From a virus, in the IMG/VR virus record IMGVR_UViG_3300007735_000800, positions 1-64,000 of that record: a stretch of DNA of 64,000 nt, one strand, 5' to 3'. Both the position numbers and the translations under genes were made by a program. A model generated the notes under the pieces. That model was not told the DNA's origin and ran no database searches. It saw only the letters and a list, made by a program, of their open reading frames with translations. Positions 56,959 through 64,000 of this stretch are shown here, one piece after another (the first letter of the stretch is position 1; each line of letters starts with the position of its first letter).

Positions 56959-57528
56959 GTGAAAAAACCAAAGAAAAAAAAATCTAAACCGTCTGATGCT
57001 GATTATGTAGACAATCAGGCGTTATATGATGCTTTGGTAGAATTTAAAAAGAAGATAAGAGAATCTGAAAACAGCGGAAAGAAAAAACCAAAACTTCCCG
57101 ATTTTATAGGCGAGTGCATACTAAAAATTGCATCTCGCCTTTCTTATCGACCAAATTTTGCCAACTATCCTTATAGAGAAGAAATGGTATCTGACGCAGT
57201 TTTAAATTGTATTACTTATATTGAAAATTTTGATCCAAAACTCTCAACCAGTCCATTTGGTTATCTAACGCAAATATGTTGGTTTTCATTCGTTAGGATT
57301 ATAAACAAAGAGAAAAAAGAAAAATATGTTCAATACAAGTTTGCAGAACAAAAAAATAATAAAGATTTTCAAAATTGGTTTAATGAAGTATATGCTGGTA
57401 TTGACATTGGAAGAAAAGATTTCTTTGGTTTGACCGATTCGGATATGGAACGGTTTGATAAAATGACTGAACCTAAGGTAAAGAAGAAAAGAAAAAGAAA
57501 AGTAAAAGAAGACATGTTTGAACTATGA
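56959..57528 (+). CDS. 55: Late sigma factor gp55
   Basis: It matches T4 gp55 (185 residues; here 189): YVDNQALYDALVEFKKKI, YPYREEMVSDAVLNC, then IENFDPKLSTSPFGYLTQI and RIINKEKKEKYVQYKFAEQ. gp55 is the minimal sigma that recognises TATAAATA. The Lys-rich ends may aid DNA or polymerase contact. The GTG start is set by the leaderless promoter; translation of gp47 starts 4 bases before its stop. Confidence 0.93.
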   Translation: MKKPKKKKSKPSDADYVDNQALYDALVEFKKKIRESENSGKKKPKLPDFIGECILKIASRLSYRPNFANYPYREEMVSDAVLNCITYIENFDPKLSTSPFGYLTQICWFSFVRIINKEKKEKYVQYKFAEQKNNKDFQNWFNEVYAGIDIGRKDFFGLTDSDMERFDKMTEPKVKKKRKRKVKEDMFEL

Positions 57529-58571
57529 AAGCCGTAATATTGAATGACACCCATTTTGGATACAAAGCAGATTCTCCGATAGTTTTAGAATACTTTCTAT
57601 CCTTCTTTGAAAGGCAGTTGTTTCCTTACCTAAAAGAAAACAAAATTACAACAATATTTCACCTAGGTGATGTATTTGACCGAAGAAAATACATCAACTT
57701 CAAAACCCTAAATGAAGTAAGAACCAGGTTCTTTGAACCTTTGCGTGATATGGGAATAAAGGTTATTGCAATTTGTGGTAACCATGATACGTATTACAGA
57801 AACAACAATAGAGTAAATTCACTGGATGAACTTATTTCTTATTATGGTAACTGGGAAATTTATTCTGAGCCAACAGAAATAAAAACTAGTTCGGGGTGTG
57901 TTGCCCTGGTTCCTTGGATAAATCCTGAAAATCAAGAAAAATCTGCTGACTTTATAATAAACACAACCTGTCCGGTTTTATTTGGTCATTTGGAATTATT
58001 GGGATTTCAAACTATTCGTGGTACATTTGTGGATCAAGGTTATGACCCAAGATATTTTAACAAATTTGAATGTGTTCTTTCTGGGCATTATCACATCAAG
58101 TCTAGTCGTGACAATATCCATTATTTGGGCACGCAATATCAGATGGCTTTCTCGGACGTTTGGGAGTCAAAGGGGTTCCACGTATTTGACTTCAAGGATC
58201 GTACTTTATCGTTTATTGAAAATCCAAGGAAGCTTTTCCACACGTTTGATTATAATGAAGACAACCCGGAAAAGATCGATTATCAGAACTTCAAAGATTG
58301 TTATGTCAAAATTTTTATCAAGAAGCGCACTAAGGCTGCAGCTTTTGAAAAGTACATTGATAAATTCTATGAAGCAGGTGTGGCAGAATTGGCAATAACG
58401 GACGAGGTATCGACAAATCCAGAATTGGTGGCAGTAGATGTGCACAAGGATACATTGCAGCTTCTTCATGAAGAAATTGAAACAATAAACGACAAATCTG
58501 TTGATAAAAAAATACTTGCAAAGATCATAGATGAGGCTTATAATTCTGCATTGTCAAAGGATGAAGAGTGA
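57525..58571 (+). CDS. 47: Recombination nuclease subunit gp47 (SbcD/Mre11-like)
   Basis: The 348-residue protein (T4: 339) has the phosphoesterase motifs LNDTHFGYKAD, FHLGDVFDRRKYIN, ICGNHDTYYRN and LSGHYHI, which bind two Mn2+ in Mre11/SbcD nucleases. With gp46 it resects DNA ends for recombination-dependent replication. It overlaps gp55 and gp46 by 4 bases. Confidence 0.95.
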   Translation: MKAVILNDTHFGYKADSPIVLEYFLSFFERQLFPYLKENKITTIFHLGDVFDRRKYINFKTLNEVRTRFFEPLRDMGIKVIAICGNHDTYYRNNNRVNSLDELISYYGNWEIYSEPTEIKTSSGCVALVPWINPENQEKSADFIINTTCPVLFGHLELLGFQTIRGTFVDQGYDPRYFNKFECVLSGHYHIKSSRDNIHYLGTQYQMAFSDVWESKGFHVFDFKDRTLSFIENPRKLFHTFDYNEDNPEKIDYQNFKDCYVKIFIKKRTKAAAFEKYIDKFYEAGVAELAITDEVSTNPELVAVDVHKDTLQLLHEEIETINDKSVDKKILAKIIDEAYNSALSKDEE

Positions 58572-60289
58572 TTGAATTTTTAAAAGTCAGATTTAAAAAC
58601 TTTGGTTCGTTTGGAAACAACTTTTCAGAAATTGATTTAAATAGCAGAAAGACAACGTTGGTCACGGGAACCAATGGTCATGGTAAATCTTTTGCTTTGT
58701 TGGATTCTCTTTGTTTTGGTTTGTTTGGCAAGCCATTCCGACCAATAAATATACCACAGTTGATAAATACAGTTAATGGAAAAAACTGTTTAGTTGAAAT
58801 TGAATTTAACAGATCTAACTCTCATTATTTGGTTCGTCGTGGATTGGCTCCCAAAATTTTTGAAATTCATAAGGATGGTAAGCTTTTAGATCAAAATGCC
58901 AAGTCCAAAGATTATCAAGAAATGTTTGAGGAACAGATCCTGGGATTTGATTATTCTGCCTTTAAACAGGTCGTAATCCTCGGCAAATCCAACTTCATAC
59001 CATTCATGCAGCTGACTCCCATGGAGCGCAGGAAGATCATAGAAGGACTCCTAGAGCTCGATATACTGGCTGACATGAATGTATATGTAAAGGGGCAGTT
59101 GGGTTCTTTGAAAGTCGATATTGCTGAACAGAACAGCCTTTTAAAGATATCCCATGAAAAGATAAAATCCCAAAAAGAATTTATAGAACAAGTGAAAACT
59201 AGTAATGCTGGAGATATAAAAATTCTTGAGGGAAGAATTAAAGAATACAAAGATCAAATTGGTGAAGACAATAGAACACTAAAAACTTTACTTGAGGATC
59301 ATTCCGATAAATCCACGCAGATCTCAGATTTAAAAAAGAAAATTGCATCTCTTAAAGATGTTCCTGGTATGCTAATCAAATTGGAAACATTAAAAATTTC
59401 ATTGCTTGATGACATAAAGGCACTGGAAGAGAATGCAACTTGTAAGTGTTGCTTACAGGTTCTTCCAGTTGAACAAAAGCAAAAGCACATTCAAGAAAAA
59501 AGAACAAAGTCAAAAGAATGTTTTGATGCTTTAAAGGTTGCGACAAAGAAGAATCAAGATTTAGAGCAGTACAATAAAAATTTGGAAAAAATGTCGCAAG
59601 AAGCGGAAATATTAGTAAATGACATTAATGGCATCAAATATAGAATTGGAAATGGTGAATCCAATATCAAAGTTTTGGAGAAAGACATAAAGGAAAAACA
59701 AGCAGCCAACAACCTGACTACTTTACTAGCCAGTTTGGCTGATTCGGAAAGTAAAAAAGATGAAATTGCAAAACAAGTTGAAAAACTCATTCAAGAACAA
59801 ATTCATCACGATGTTGTATATGATATCCTCAAAGATGGCGGGCTCAAGAGCCGCATTATCAAACATTATGTTCCCATCATCAATGGACTCGTCAACAAGT
59901 TCCTCGGAAAACTTAATCTCTATGTTGATTTCACCATCGATGAGGAATTCAAGGAAACAATCAAGTCTCGATATAGAGATGCATTCTCATATTCCTCTTT
60001 CTCTGAGGGAGAGAAACAGCGTATCGATTTGGCCATACTGCTGACTTGGCGTGAAGTGGCCAAGATGAAGAATAGCCTAAACTGCAATCTATTGATTTTT
60101 GATGAGATATTGGATTCGTCTTTGGATTCTTCGGGAACCGAGTCTTTTTTGAAGATATTGAATAAAATGAAAAATAAGTGTTCTATATTCATTATAAGCC
60201 ATAAGGCAGATTCTTTAGTCGATAAATTTGATCAATCATTACAATTTGAAAAGAAAAACAACTTTTCAAAGATAAAAGTAAACATATAA
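58568..60289 (+). CDS. 46: Recombination ATPase subunit gp46 (SbcC/Rad50-like)
   Basis: The 573-residue protein (T4: 560) begins at a GTG overlapping the gp47 stop (GTGA). It has a Walker A GTNGHGKS near residue 34, a long coiled coil interrupted by a Cys hook (CKCC near residue 293), the ABC signature YSSFSEGEKQRIDLAI near 477 and Walker B LLIFDEILDSS near 512. Confidence 0.95.
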   Translation: MIEFLKVRFKNFGSFGNNFSEIDLNSRKTTLVTGTNGHGKSFALLDSLCFGLFGKPFRPINIPQLINTVNGKNCLVEIEFNRSNSHYLVRRGLAPKIFEIHKDGKLLDQNAKSKDYQEMFEEQILGFDYSAFKQVVILGKSNFIPFMQLTPMERRKIIEGLLELDILADMNVYVKGQLGSLKVDIAEQNSLLKISHEKIKSQKEFIEQVKTSNAGDIKILEGRIKEYKDQIGEDNRTLKTLLEDHSDKSTQISDLKKKIASLKDVPGMLIKLETLKISLLDDIKALEENATCKCCLQVLPVEQKQKHIQEKRTKSKECFDALKVATKKNQDLEQYNKNLEKMSQEAEILVNDINGIKYRIGNGESNIKVLEKDIKEKQAANNLTTLLASLADSESKKDEIAKQVEKLIQEQIHHDVVYDILKDGGLKSRIIKHYVPIINGLVNKFLGKLNLYVDFTIDEEFKETIKSRYRDAFSYSSFSEGEKQRIDLAILLTWREVAKMKNSLNCNLLIFDEILDSSLDSSGTESFLKILNKMKNKCSIFIISHKADSLVDKFDQSLQFEKKNNFSKIKVNI

Positions 60290-60298
60290 ATATTTTAA
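60285..60298 (+). promoter_or_regulatory. T4-type late promoter, leaderless
   Basis: TATAAATA (60285-60292), TTTTAA and ATG at 60299, overlapping the gp46 stop. A late promoter thus sits inside the replication block. Confidence 0.85.
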
Positions 60299-60583
60299 AT
60301 GTTCAAGGGAACTTACAAGGCAAAAGATTCATATGGTAACCCCATTTACTACACAAATGGTGATGTTGTCCTCGATCAAGGAAGGGCATATAGATGCCTA
60401 TCAAATACCATATACGGACCTTTACAGAGCCCTGACAATTGGTATGTTACTGGATTAACGGAGCCTTATAGAGGAACCACTGCACCGATAAACCCAATAG
60501 AAAATCAAATATGGGTAACTGATTCGGGAACCAAATACATTTGGTTCAAAGATACAAATGGATTTCAGTGGATTGAAATTTGA
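60299..60583 (+). CDS. Late protein with carbohydrate-binding-module-like fold (94 aa)
   Basis: The N-terminal 50 residues (GTYKAKDSYGNPIYYTNGDV followed by VLDQGRAYRCLS, then PDNWYVTG) resemble CBM5/12-type chitin-binding modules, with aromatic residues in the usual places. A Gly/Pro-rich link and a short beta hairpin (NQIWVTDSGTKYIWFKDTNG) follow. It has its own late promoter between gp46 and gp45, so it is probably a structural protein, perhaps a virion carbohydrate binder. Confidence 0.68.
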   Translation: MFKGTYKAKDSYGNPIYYTNGDVVLDQGRAYRCLSNTIYGPLQSPDNWYVTGLTEPYRGTTAPINPIENQIWVTDSGTKYIWFKDTNGFQWIEI

Positions 60584-60613
60584 TTTGCAGAATAAAGAGG
60601 ATATAATAAAGAT
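60580..60613 (+). promoter_or_regulatory. Leaderless sigma70-type promoter
   Basis: TTGATT (60580-60585), a 16-base spacer, TATAAT (60602-60607) and AAAGAT lead into ATG at 60614. The geometry is the same as that of gp55. Confidence 0.72.
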
Positions 60614-60766
60614 ATGAACGAAGACAGTTTTGAGAAATTTACTAATCGCCGCAAGAATAAGCCATCTGTTTTTGGCAAAAAGCAACAGAACAGAAACAAG
60701 AGAGGCAATAGGCACGAACAGAAGCAAAAGCTCAATGACACTCTATACAAGAAAGAAGTAGAGTAA
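60614..60766 (+). CDS. Small basic protein before the clamp gene (50 aa)
   Basis: A 50-residue, strongly basic, Asn/Gln/Arg/Lys-rich protein (FTNRRKNKPSVFGKKQQNRN). T4 has small genes, including rpbA, at this place between 46 and 45, but no sequence match is visible. It ends 11 bases before gp45 and is probably co-transcribed with the replisome genes. Confidence 0.65.
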   Translation: MNEDSFEKFTNRRKNKPSVFGKKQQNRNKRGNRHEQKQKLNDTLYKKEVE

Positions 60767-60777
60767 AGGAATTATAT

Positions 60778-61449
60778 ATGACAACTGTGACTAAAATGCG
60801 TCTCTCAAAAGAGACTTTGACTATACTTAAAAACTTTTCCTCCATCAATTCTAATATCTTGATTAATCCGGGAAGCATTATCAAGACAAAATCTGCAAGC
60901 AGCAACATATATGCAGAAGCAAAAATTGAGGAAGAATTTGATGTATCGGTTCCCATCTGGGATCTAAATAAGTTTTTGGCAGTGGTTAGCATGTTTGCAA
61001 ACCCAGATCTTGAATTTACTGACAAGTATGTTGACATCTCAAATGGTAGATCATATGTCAGATACCATTATTCAAATCCAAAATTGCTATCGGTTCCAAC
61101 CAGAGAAATAAAGATACCAGATGCAATAATAAAATTTGACCTAAATGAAGAAAATCTCAACGAAATGCTGAGAGCTGCAAGCATTCTTCAGGTTGGCGAT
61201 ATTCAGATAACAGCAAAAGATGGTGTTTTGAGCATTGTTGTCGATGATTCTGGAAACAGCAGTTCAAATAGCTTTTCAATGATATTGGATGATAACTACA
61301 GCGGTCCAGATTACAGCGGTTCTTTCAACATCAATCACATCAAGTTTGTCCCTGGATCATATAAAGTACACCTTACGAATACCGTTGTCGCAAAGTTTGA
61401 ACATGAATCTGGCAATTTGTTTTACTACATTGCAATAAACAAGGGATAA
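60778..61449 (+). CDS. 45: Sliding clamp gp45
   Basis: The 223-residue protein (T4: 228) has the clamp layout, including MRLSKETLTILKNFSSINSN at the start and the repeated beta-rich halves, with VPIWDLNKFLAVVSMF and the C-terminal YYIAINKG. It is the processivity factor and the mobile enhancer of late transcription with gp55 and gp33. The 60-base-pair block of genes 45-44-62-regA is in T4 order. Confidence 0.93.
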   Translation: MTTVTKMRLSKETLTILKNFSSINSNILINPGSIIKTKSASSNIYAEAKIEEEFDVSVPIWDLNKFLAVVSMFANPDLEFTDKYVDISNGRSYVRYHYSNPKLLSVPTREIKIPDAIIKFDLNEENLNEMLRAASILQVGDIQITAKDGVLSIVVDDSGNSSSNSFSMILDDNYSGPDYSGSFNINHIKFVPGSYKVHLTNTVVAKFEHESGNLFYYIAINKG

Positions 61450-61450
61450 A

Positions 61451-62392
61451 ATGACAGAAATAAACAATTTGATTTGGGTCGAAAAATATCGACCCAAGAC
61501 TCTGTCTGATTGCATTCTTTCTACGGATTTGACCATCATATTCAACGGTATGGTCAAAGATGGCAAAATTCCCAACATGTTATTCTATGGCAAACCTGGA
61601 ACAGGCAAAACCACTGTGGCAAAGGCGCTTGCCAATGATCTGGGTTTAGATTGCATGATGATTAACTGCTCCGAGGAGAATGGTATTGATACCCTCAGAG
61701 TCAAGATAAGAGAATATGCATCCACGGTTTCTCTCACGGGAAATGGCAAAGTCATTATTTTGGATGAATTTGATTATGCTACAAAAGGCATTCAAACAGG
61801 TTTGCGTGGAGCTATAGAGGAGTTTGCAGATAATTGCAGATTTATAATCACATGCAATTATAAAAACAGGGTGATAGACCCATTGCACTCAAGATGCACT
61901 GGAGTAGATTTTAGCATACCCAATTCAGAAAAGGCTGCGATTGCCACCAGGATTCTGCAAAGGATAGAATCTATACTTAATTTTGAAAATGTTCCATATG
62001 AAAAACAAGTTTTGGCAAATGTGGTTAAAAAATATTTTCCAGATATTCGCAGAATCATCAATGAACTTCAAAAGTATTCTTCTTCTGGAAAGATTGATGT
62101 TGGCGTATTGGGACAAAACAGTTCAGATTCATTCAAAGAACTATTGGGGTACATGAAAACAAAGGATTTTGCATCCTGCAGAAAATGGGTTATTCAAAAT
62201 ATAGATCTCAATACAAGCGAGTTTTTTAAACGTCTATACAATGAGCTTTATACAGCTCTTAAACCAAGTTCAATTCCTGCAGCAATTTTGATTATAGCCG
62301 AGTATCAGTACAAATCTGCATTTGCAGCGGATCATGAAATCAATACTATGGCCATGTTGGTACAGATAATGATGGATTGTGAGTTTGCCTAA
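61451..62392 (+). CDS. 44: Clamp loader large subunit gp44
   Basis: It has WVEKYRPKTLSDCI at the start, FYGKPGTGKTTVAKAL (Walker A), VIILDEFDYA (Walker B) and LHSRCTGVDF (SRC motif), as in AAA+ clamp loaders. It has 313 residues (T4: 319). With gp62 it loads gp45 on DNA. Confidence 0.95.
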   Translation: MTEINNLIWVEKYRPKTLSDCILSTDLTIIFNGMVKDGKIPNMLFYGKPGTGKTTVAKALANDLGLDCMMINCSEENGIDTLRVKIREYASTVSLTGNGKVIILDEFDYATKGIQTGLRGAIEEFADNCRFIITCNYKNRVIDPLHSRCTGVDFSIPNSEKAAIATRILQRIESILNFENVPYEKQVLANVVKKYFPDIRRIINELQKYSSSGKIDVGVLGQNSSDSFKELLGYMKTKDFASCRKWVIQNIDLNTSEFFKRLYNELYTALKPSSIPAAILIIAEYQYKSAFAADHEINTMAMLVQIMMDCEFA

Positions 62393-62781
62393 TGGAACTA
62401 TTTGATTTTATCAACAACATCAATTACCATAAAAAGCCAGTCCTAGATGAGGACGAAAAGGCAGATAAATTTTATCTGCCTTTTATGGTAAATAAATATT
62501 ATTCTTTTTTTGCAGATACCATATTTTATGCAAATGAGATGAATTGCAACTGGGAGTTAGATAAAAAACTTCAACATGATTTTTATTTGAATGGAATAAG
62601 GAAAAAGAAAAGATTTAATGCTTGGGTTAAGAAAGATACCGAAGACGATATTGAAACTATAAAAAAAGCATATAATTACACAGAGTCTAAAGCTCAAGAA
62701 GTGCTAAATATACTTGGACCCGATGGTGTGAAAAAGTTAAAACTTTTTATGCTTAAAGGTGGAACTAATAGTAAAGAGTGA
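62392..62781 (+). CDS. 62: Clamp loader small subunit gp62
   Basis: Its place between gp44 and regA, length (129 residues; T4: 187) and the motif KKRFNAWVKKDTEDDIETIK match the T4 gp62 core (FDAWVKK-like region). It overlaps gp44 by one base (TAATG) and regA by 4 bases. Confidence 0.86.
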   Translation: MELFDFINNINYHKKPVLDEDEKADKFYLPFMVNKYYSFFADTIFYANEMNCNWELDKKLQHDFYLNGIRKKKRFNAWVKKDTEDDIETIKKAYNYTESKAQEVLNILGPDGVKKLKLFMLKGGTNSKE

Positions 62782-63212
62782 GTGATATGTCGGAAACATC
62801 AGATAAAATTTTTAATAATGTTGGCGTTCATATAAAACTTTTGGATCCAGAAGATTTTATGGTTGTCAGGGAAACCCTATCGAGAATAGGGGTATCACCC
62901 AAAGGAAAAAAAGTTTTATATCAATCCTGCCATTTAATACATAAAAATGAAGTTTATATCATAGCCCATTTTAAGGAATTGTTTTCCTTGGATGGGCTTC
63001 CTTCCAATGTATCCGAAGAAGATTTAAAAAGAAGAAATGCAATCATATCTCTATTAGAGGAGTGGGAACTCTTAGATGTTGTTGACAAAGAAAAAATTAA
63101 AGATAAGATGCAAATCAGCGGTCTTAAAATTATAAAACATGAAGAAAAGAATGACTGGCAATTAATACCAAAATTTAATCCAGGCACTCTACGTAAATTT
63201 TTTAATAGTTGA
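62778..63212 (+). CDS. regA: Translational repressor RegA
   Basis: It aligns well with T4 RegA (122 residues; here 144): LLDPEDFMVVRETLSRIGV versus T4 LKKPEDFLKVKETLTRMGI, VLYQSCHLIHK and AHFKELFSLDG. RegA binds the start regions of early mRNAs to stop translation. That many mRNAs here seem leaderless raises the question of how its sites are arranged. The start lies in the gp62 end. Confidence 0.95.
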   Translation: MSDMSETSDKIFNNVGVHIKLLDPEDFMVVRETLSRIGVSPKGKKVLYQSCHLIHKNEVYIIAHFKELFSLDGLPSNVSEEDLKRRNAIISLLEEWELLDVVDKEKIKDKMQISGLKIIKHEEKNDWQLIPKFNPGTLRKFFNS

Positions 63213-63219
63213 GGAAATA

Positions 63220-64000
63220 ATGTACAATCTAACTCTTAGCATGATCGTAAAAAACGAGGCACCAAATATTCTACGGTGCTTGGAATCTGTAGCCCCATTT
63301 ATTGATTATTATGTAATATGTGATACTGGGTCAACAGACAATACCAAAGAGATAATTAAAAATTTCTTTGACAGTAAAAACATACCAGGTGAAATATTGG
63401 ACCATGAATGGAAACACTTTGGTCATAATAGAACAGAGGCACTTAAAGCTTGTTATGGAAAAACTAAATGGGCCATGATGATTGATGCGGATGATTACCT
63501 ATCCGGAAAGTTACCAGTAGAAAAATTTGATGATAATTTGGATGGATATGTTGTAAAAATTACAAGAGGGCCATTTGAGTGGTATAGGGCACAATTGTTT
63601 AATTTAGGAAAGAAAAATTGGTGGTATGAAGAACCACTTCATGAATATGCTATATGTGAACAACCTATAAATGTCGTTAGACTTGAAGGTGATTACAGCT
63701 GGGAAGTAAGAACAGAAGGATGCAGATCTAGAGAATCCGGTGGGGACGATAGAGAAAAATACAGAAAAGATTATTATTTCCTTAAAAAATATCTTGAGGA
63801 CCATCCAGATAATGTAAGAACCCAGTTTTATCTTGCACAATCTGCATTTGATGCTCATATGTTTGATGTAGCTGAAATAGAATATGAAAAAAGAGCAAAA
63901 ATGGGAGGATGGGTTGAAGAGGTATTCTATTCTTGGATGAGAGTTGGAATATCCCGGGAATTGCAGAACAAACCTCTCCCAGAAGTTATAGACGCATTCT
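63220..64000 (+). CDS. GT2 glycosyltransferase with TPR-like region (partial)
   Basis: The frame starts at ATG 63220 after GAGGAA and runs off the right edge (260 codons visible). LSMIVKNEAPNILRCLESV, CDTGSTDNT and MMIDADDYLSG are the GT2 donor and metal motifs. Residues about 180-240 (LKKYLEDHPDNVRTQFYLAQ followed by SAFDAHMFDVAEIEYEKRA) look like TPR helices, a known combination. It adds to the sugar module although it lies after regA. Confidence 0.88.
   Translation, partial: MYNLTLSMIVKNEAPNILRCLESVAPFIDYYVICDTGSTDNTKEIIKNFFDSKNIPGEILDHEWKHFGHNRTEALKACYGKTKWAMMIDADDYLSGKLPVEKFDDNLDGYVVKITRGPFEWYRAQLFNLGKKNWWYEEPLHEYAICEQPINVVRLEGDYSWEVRTEGCRSRESGGDDREKYRKDYYFLKKYLEDHPDNVRTQFYLAQSAFDAHMFDVAEIEYEKRAKMGGWVEEVFYSWMRVGISRELQNKPLPEVIDAF

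Noticed and set aside
1-64000. Prophage or plasmid origin
   Set aside because: No integrase, attachment repeats, plasmid replication or partition gene is visible; the content is that of a lytic T4-type phage.

Overview
The window is part of an AT-rich genome of a T4-superfamily myovirus. Most of the T4 core is recognisable by protein sequence and order: neck, terminase, tail and head (13-14-15-16-17-18-19-20-21-22-23), baseplate (25-6-7-like, 53-like, 48-like, 26), gp4, replication and late transcription (32, 33, 55, 47, 46, 45, 44, 62, regA) and recombination (uvsW, uvsY). Late genes carry the T4-type late box (TATAAATA and close variants), and the phage encodes both the late sigma factor (gp55) and its coactivator (gp33). 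The host cannot be named from this window.

Layout. 1-1.68 kb is a GC-rich island of four complete small genes, plus a fifth start at the left edge; each has a TTGACA-N17-TA(T/C)(C/A)AT promoter and most are followed by strong GCCGGC hairpins. 1.7-5.5 kb is an AT-rich late cassette of six basic, low-complexity proteins sharing exchangeable N-termini that end in an (L/I)-x-E motif, interpreted here as candidate internal head proteins. 5.5-12.5 kb (minus) holds baseplate and tail genes. 12.5-14.8 kb (plus) holds gp4, a tube-like protein, gp26 and a -1 frame extension. 14.8-16 kb (minus) is gp32-gp33. 16-18.3 kb (plus) holds two probable virion proteins. 18.4-27.8 kb is mixed accessory DNA: wHTH, HExxH protein, a glycine-rich adhesin, deaminase fold, Sm-like protein, lysozyme and GMP reductase. 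27.8-44 kb (plus) is the head/neck/tail block. 44-46.6 kb (minus) has an Sm-like protein, UvsW and UvsY. 46.7-56.9 kb (plus) is a very AT-rich sugar module: GDP-hexose biosynthesis, GT10/GT11/GT25 glycosyltransferases and FkbM-type methyltransferases. 57-63.2 kb (plus) is the late sigma and replisome block. A GT2 glycosyltransferase runs off the right edge.

How it works together. Sigma70-like promoters drive the small early genes, gp55, gp32, uvsY and the sugar module; gp55 and gp33 then switch on TATAAATA promoters for structural genes. In both classes many promoters sit so close to the start codon that the mRNA should begin at or next to the start codon. This leaderless arrangement links the GC-rich island to the AT-rich core. 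The sugar module contains Gmd, an Fcl/ColC-like enzyme and a DegT-family enzyme with His in place of the PLP lysine, as in ColD, so it may make GDP-fucose and/or GDP-colitose for the transferases. Other points of note are a T_TTT_TTT slippery site joining gp26 to its downstream ORF, a neck-located RCC1-propeller/trypsin-like fusion, tandem tube genes and a lysozyme with an N-terminus like a capsid-targeting peptide.
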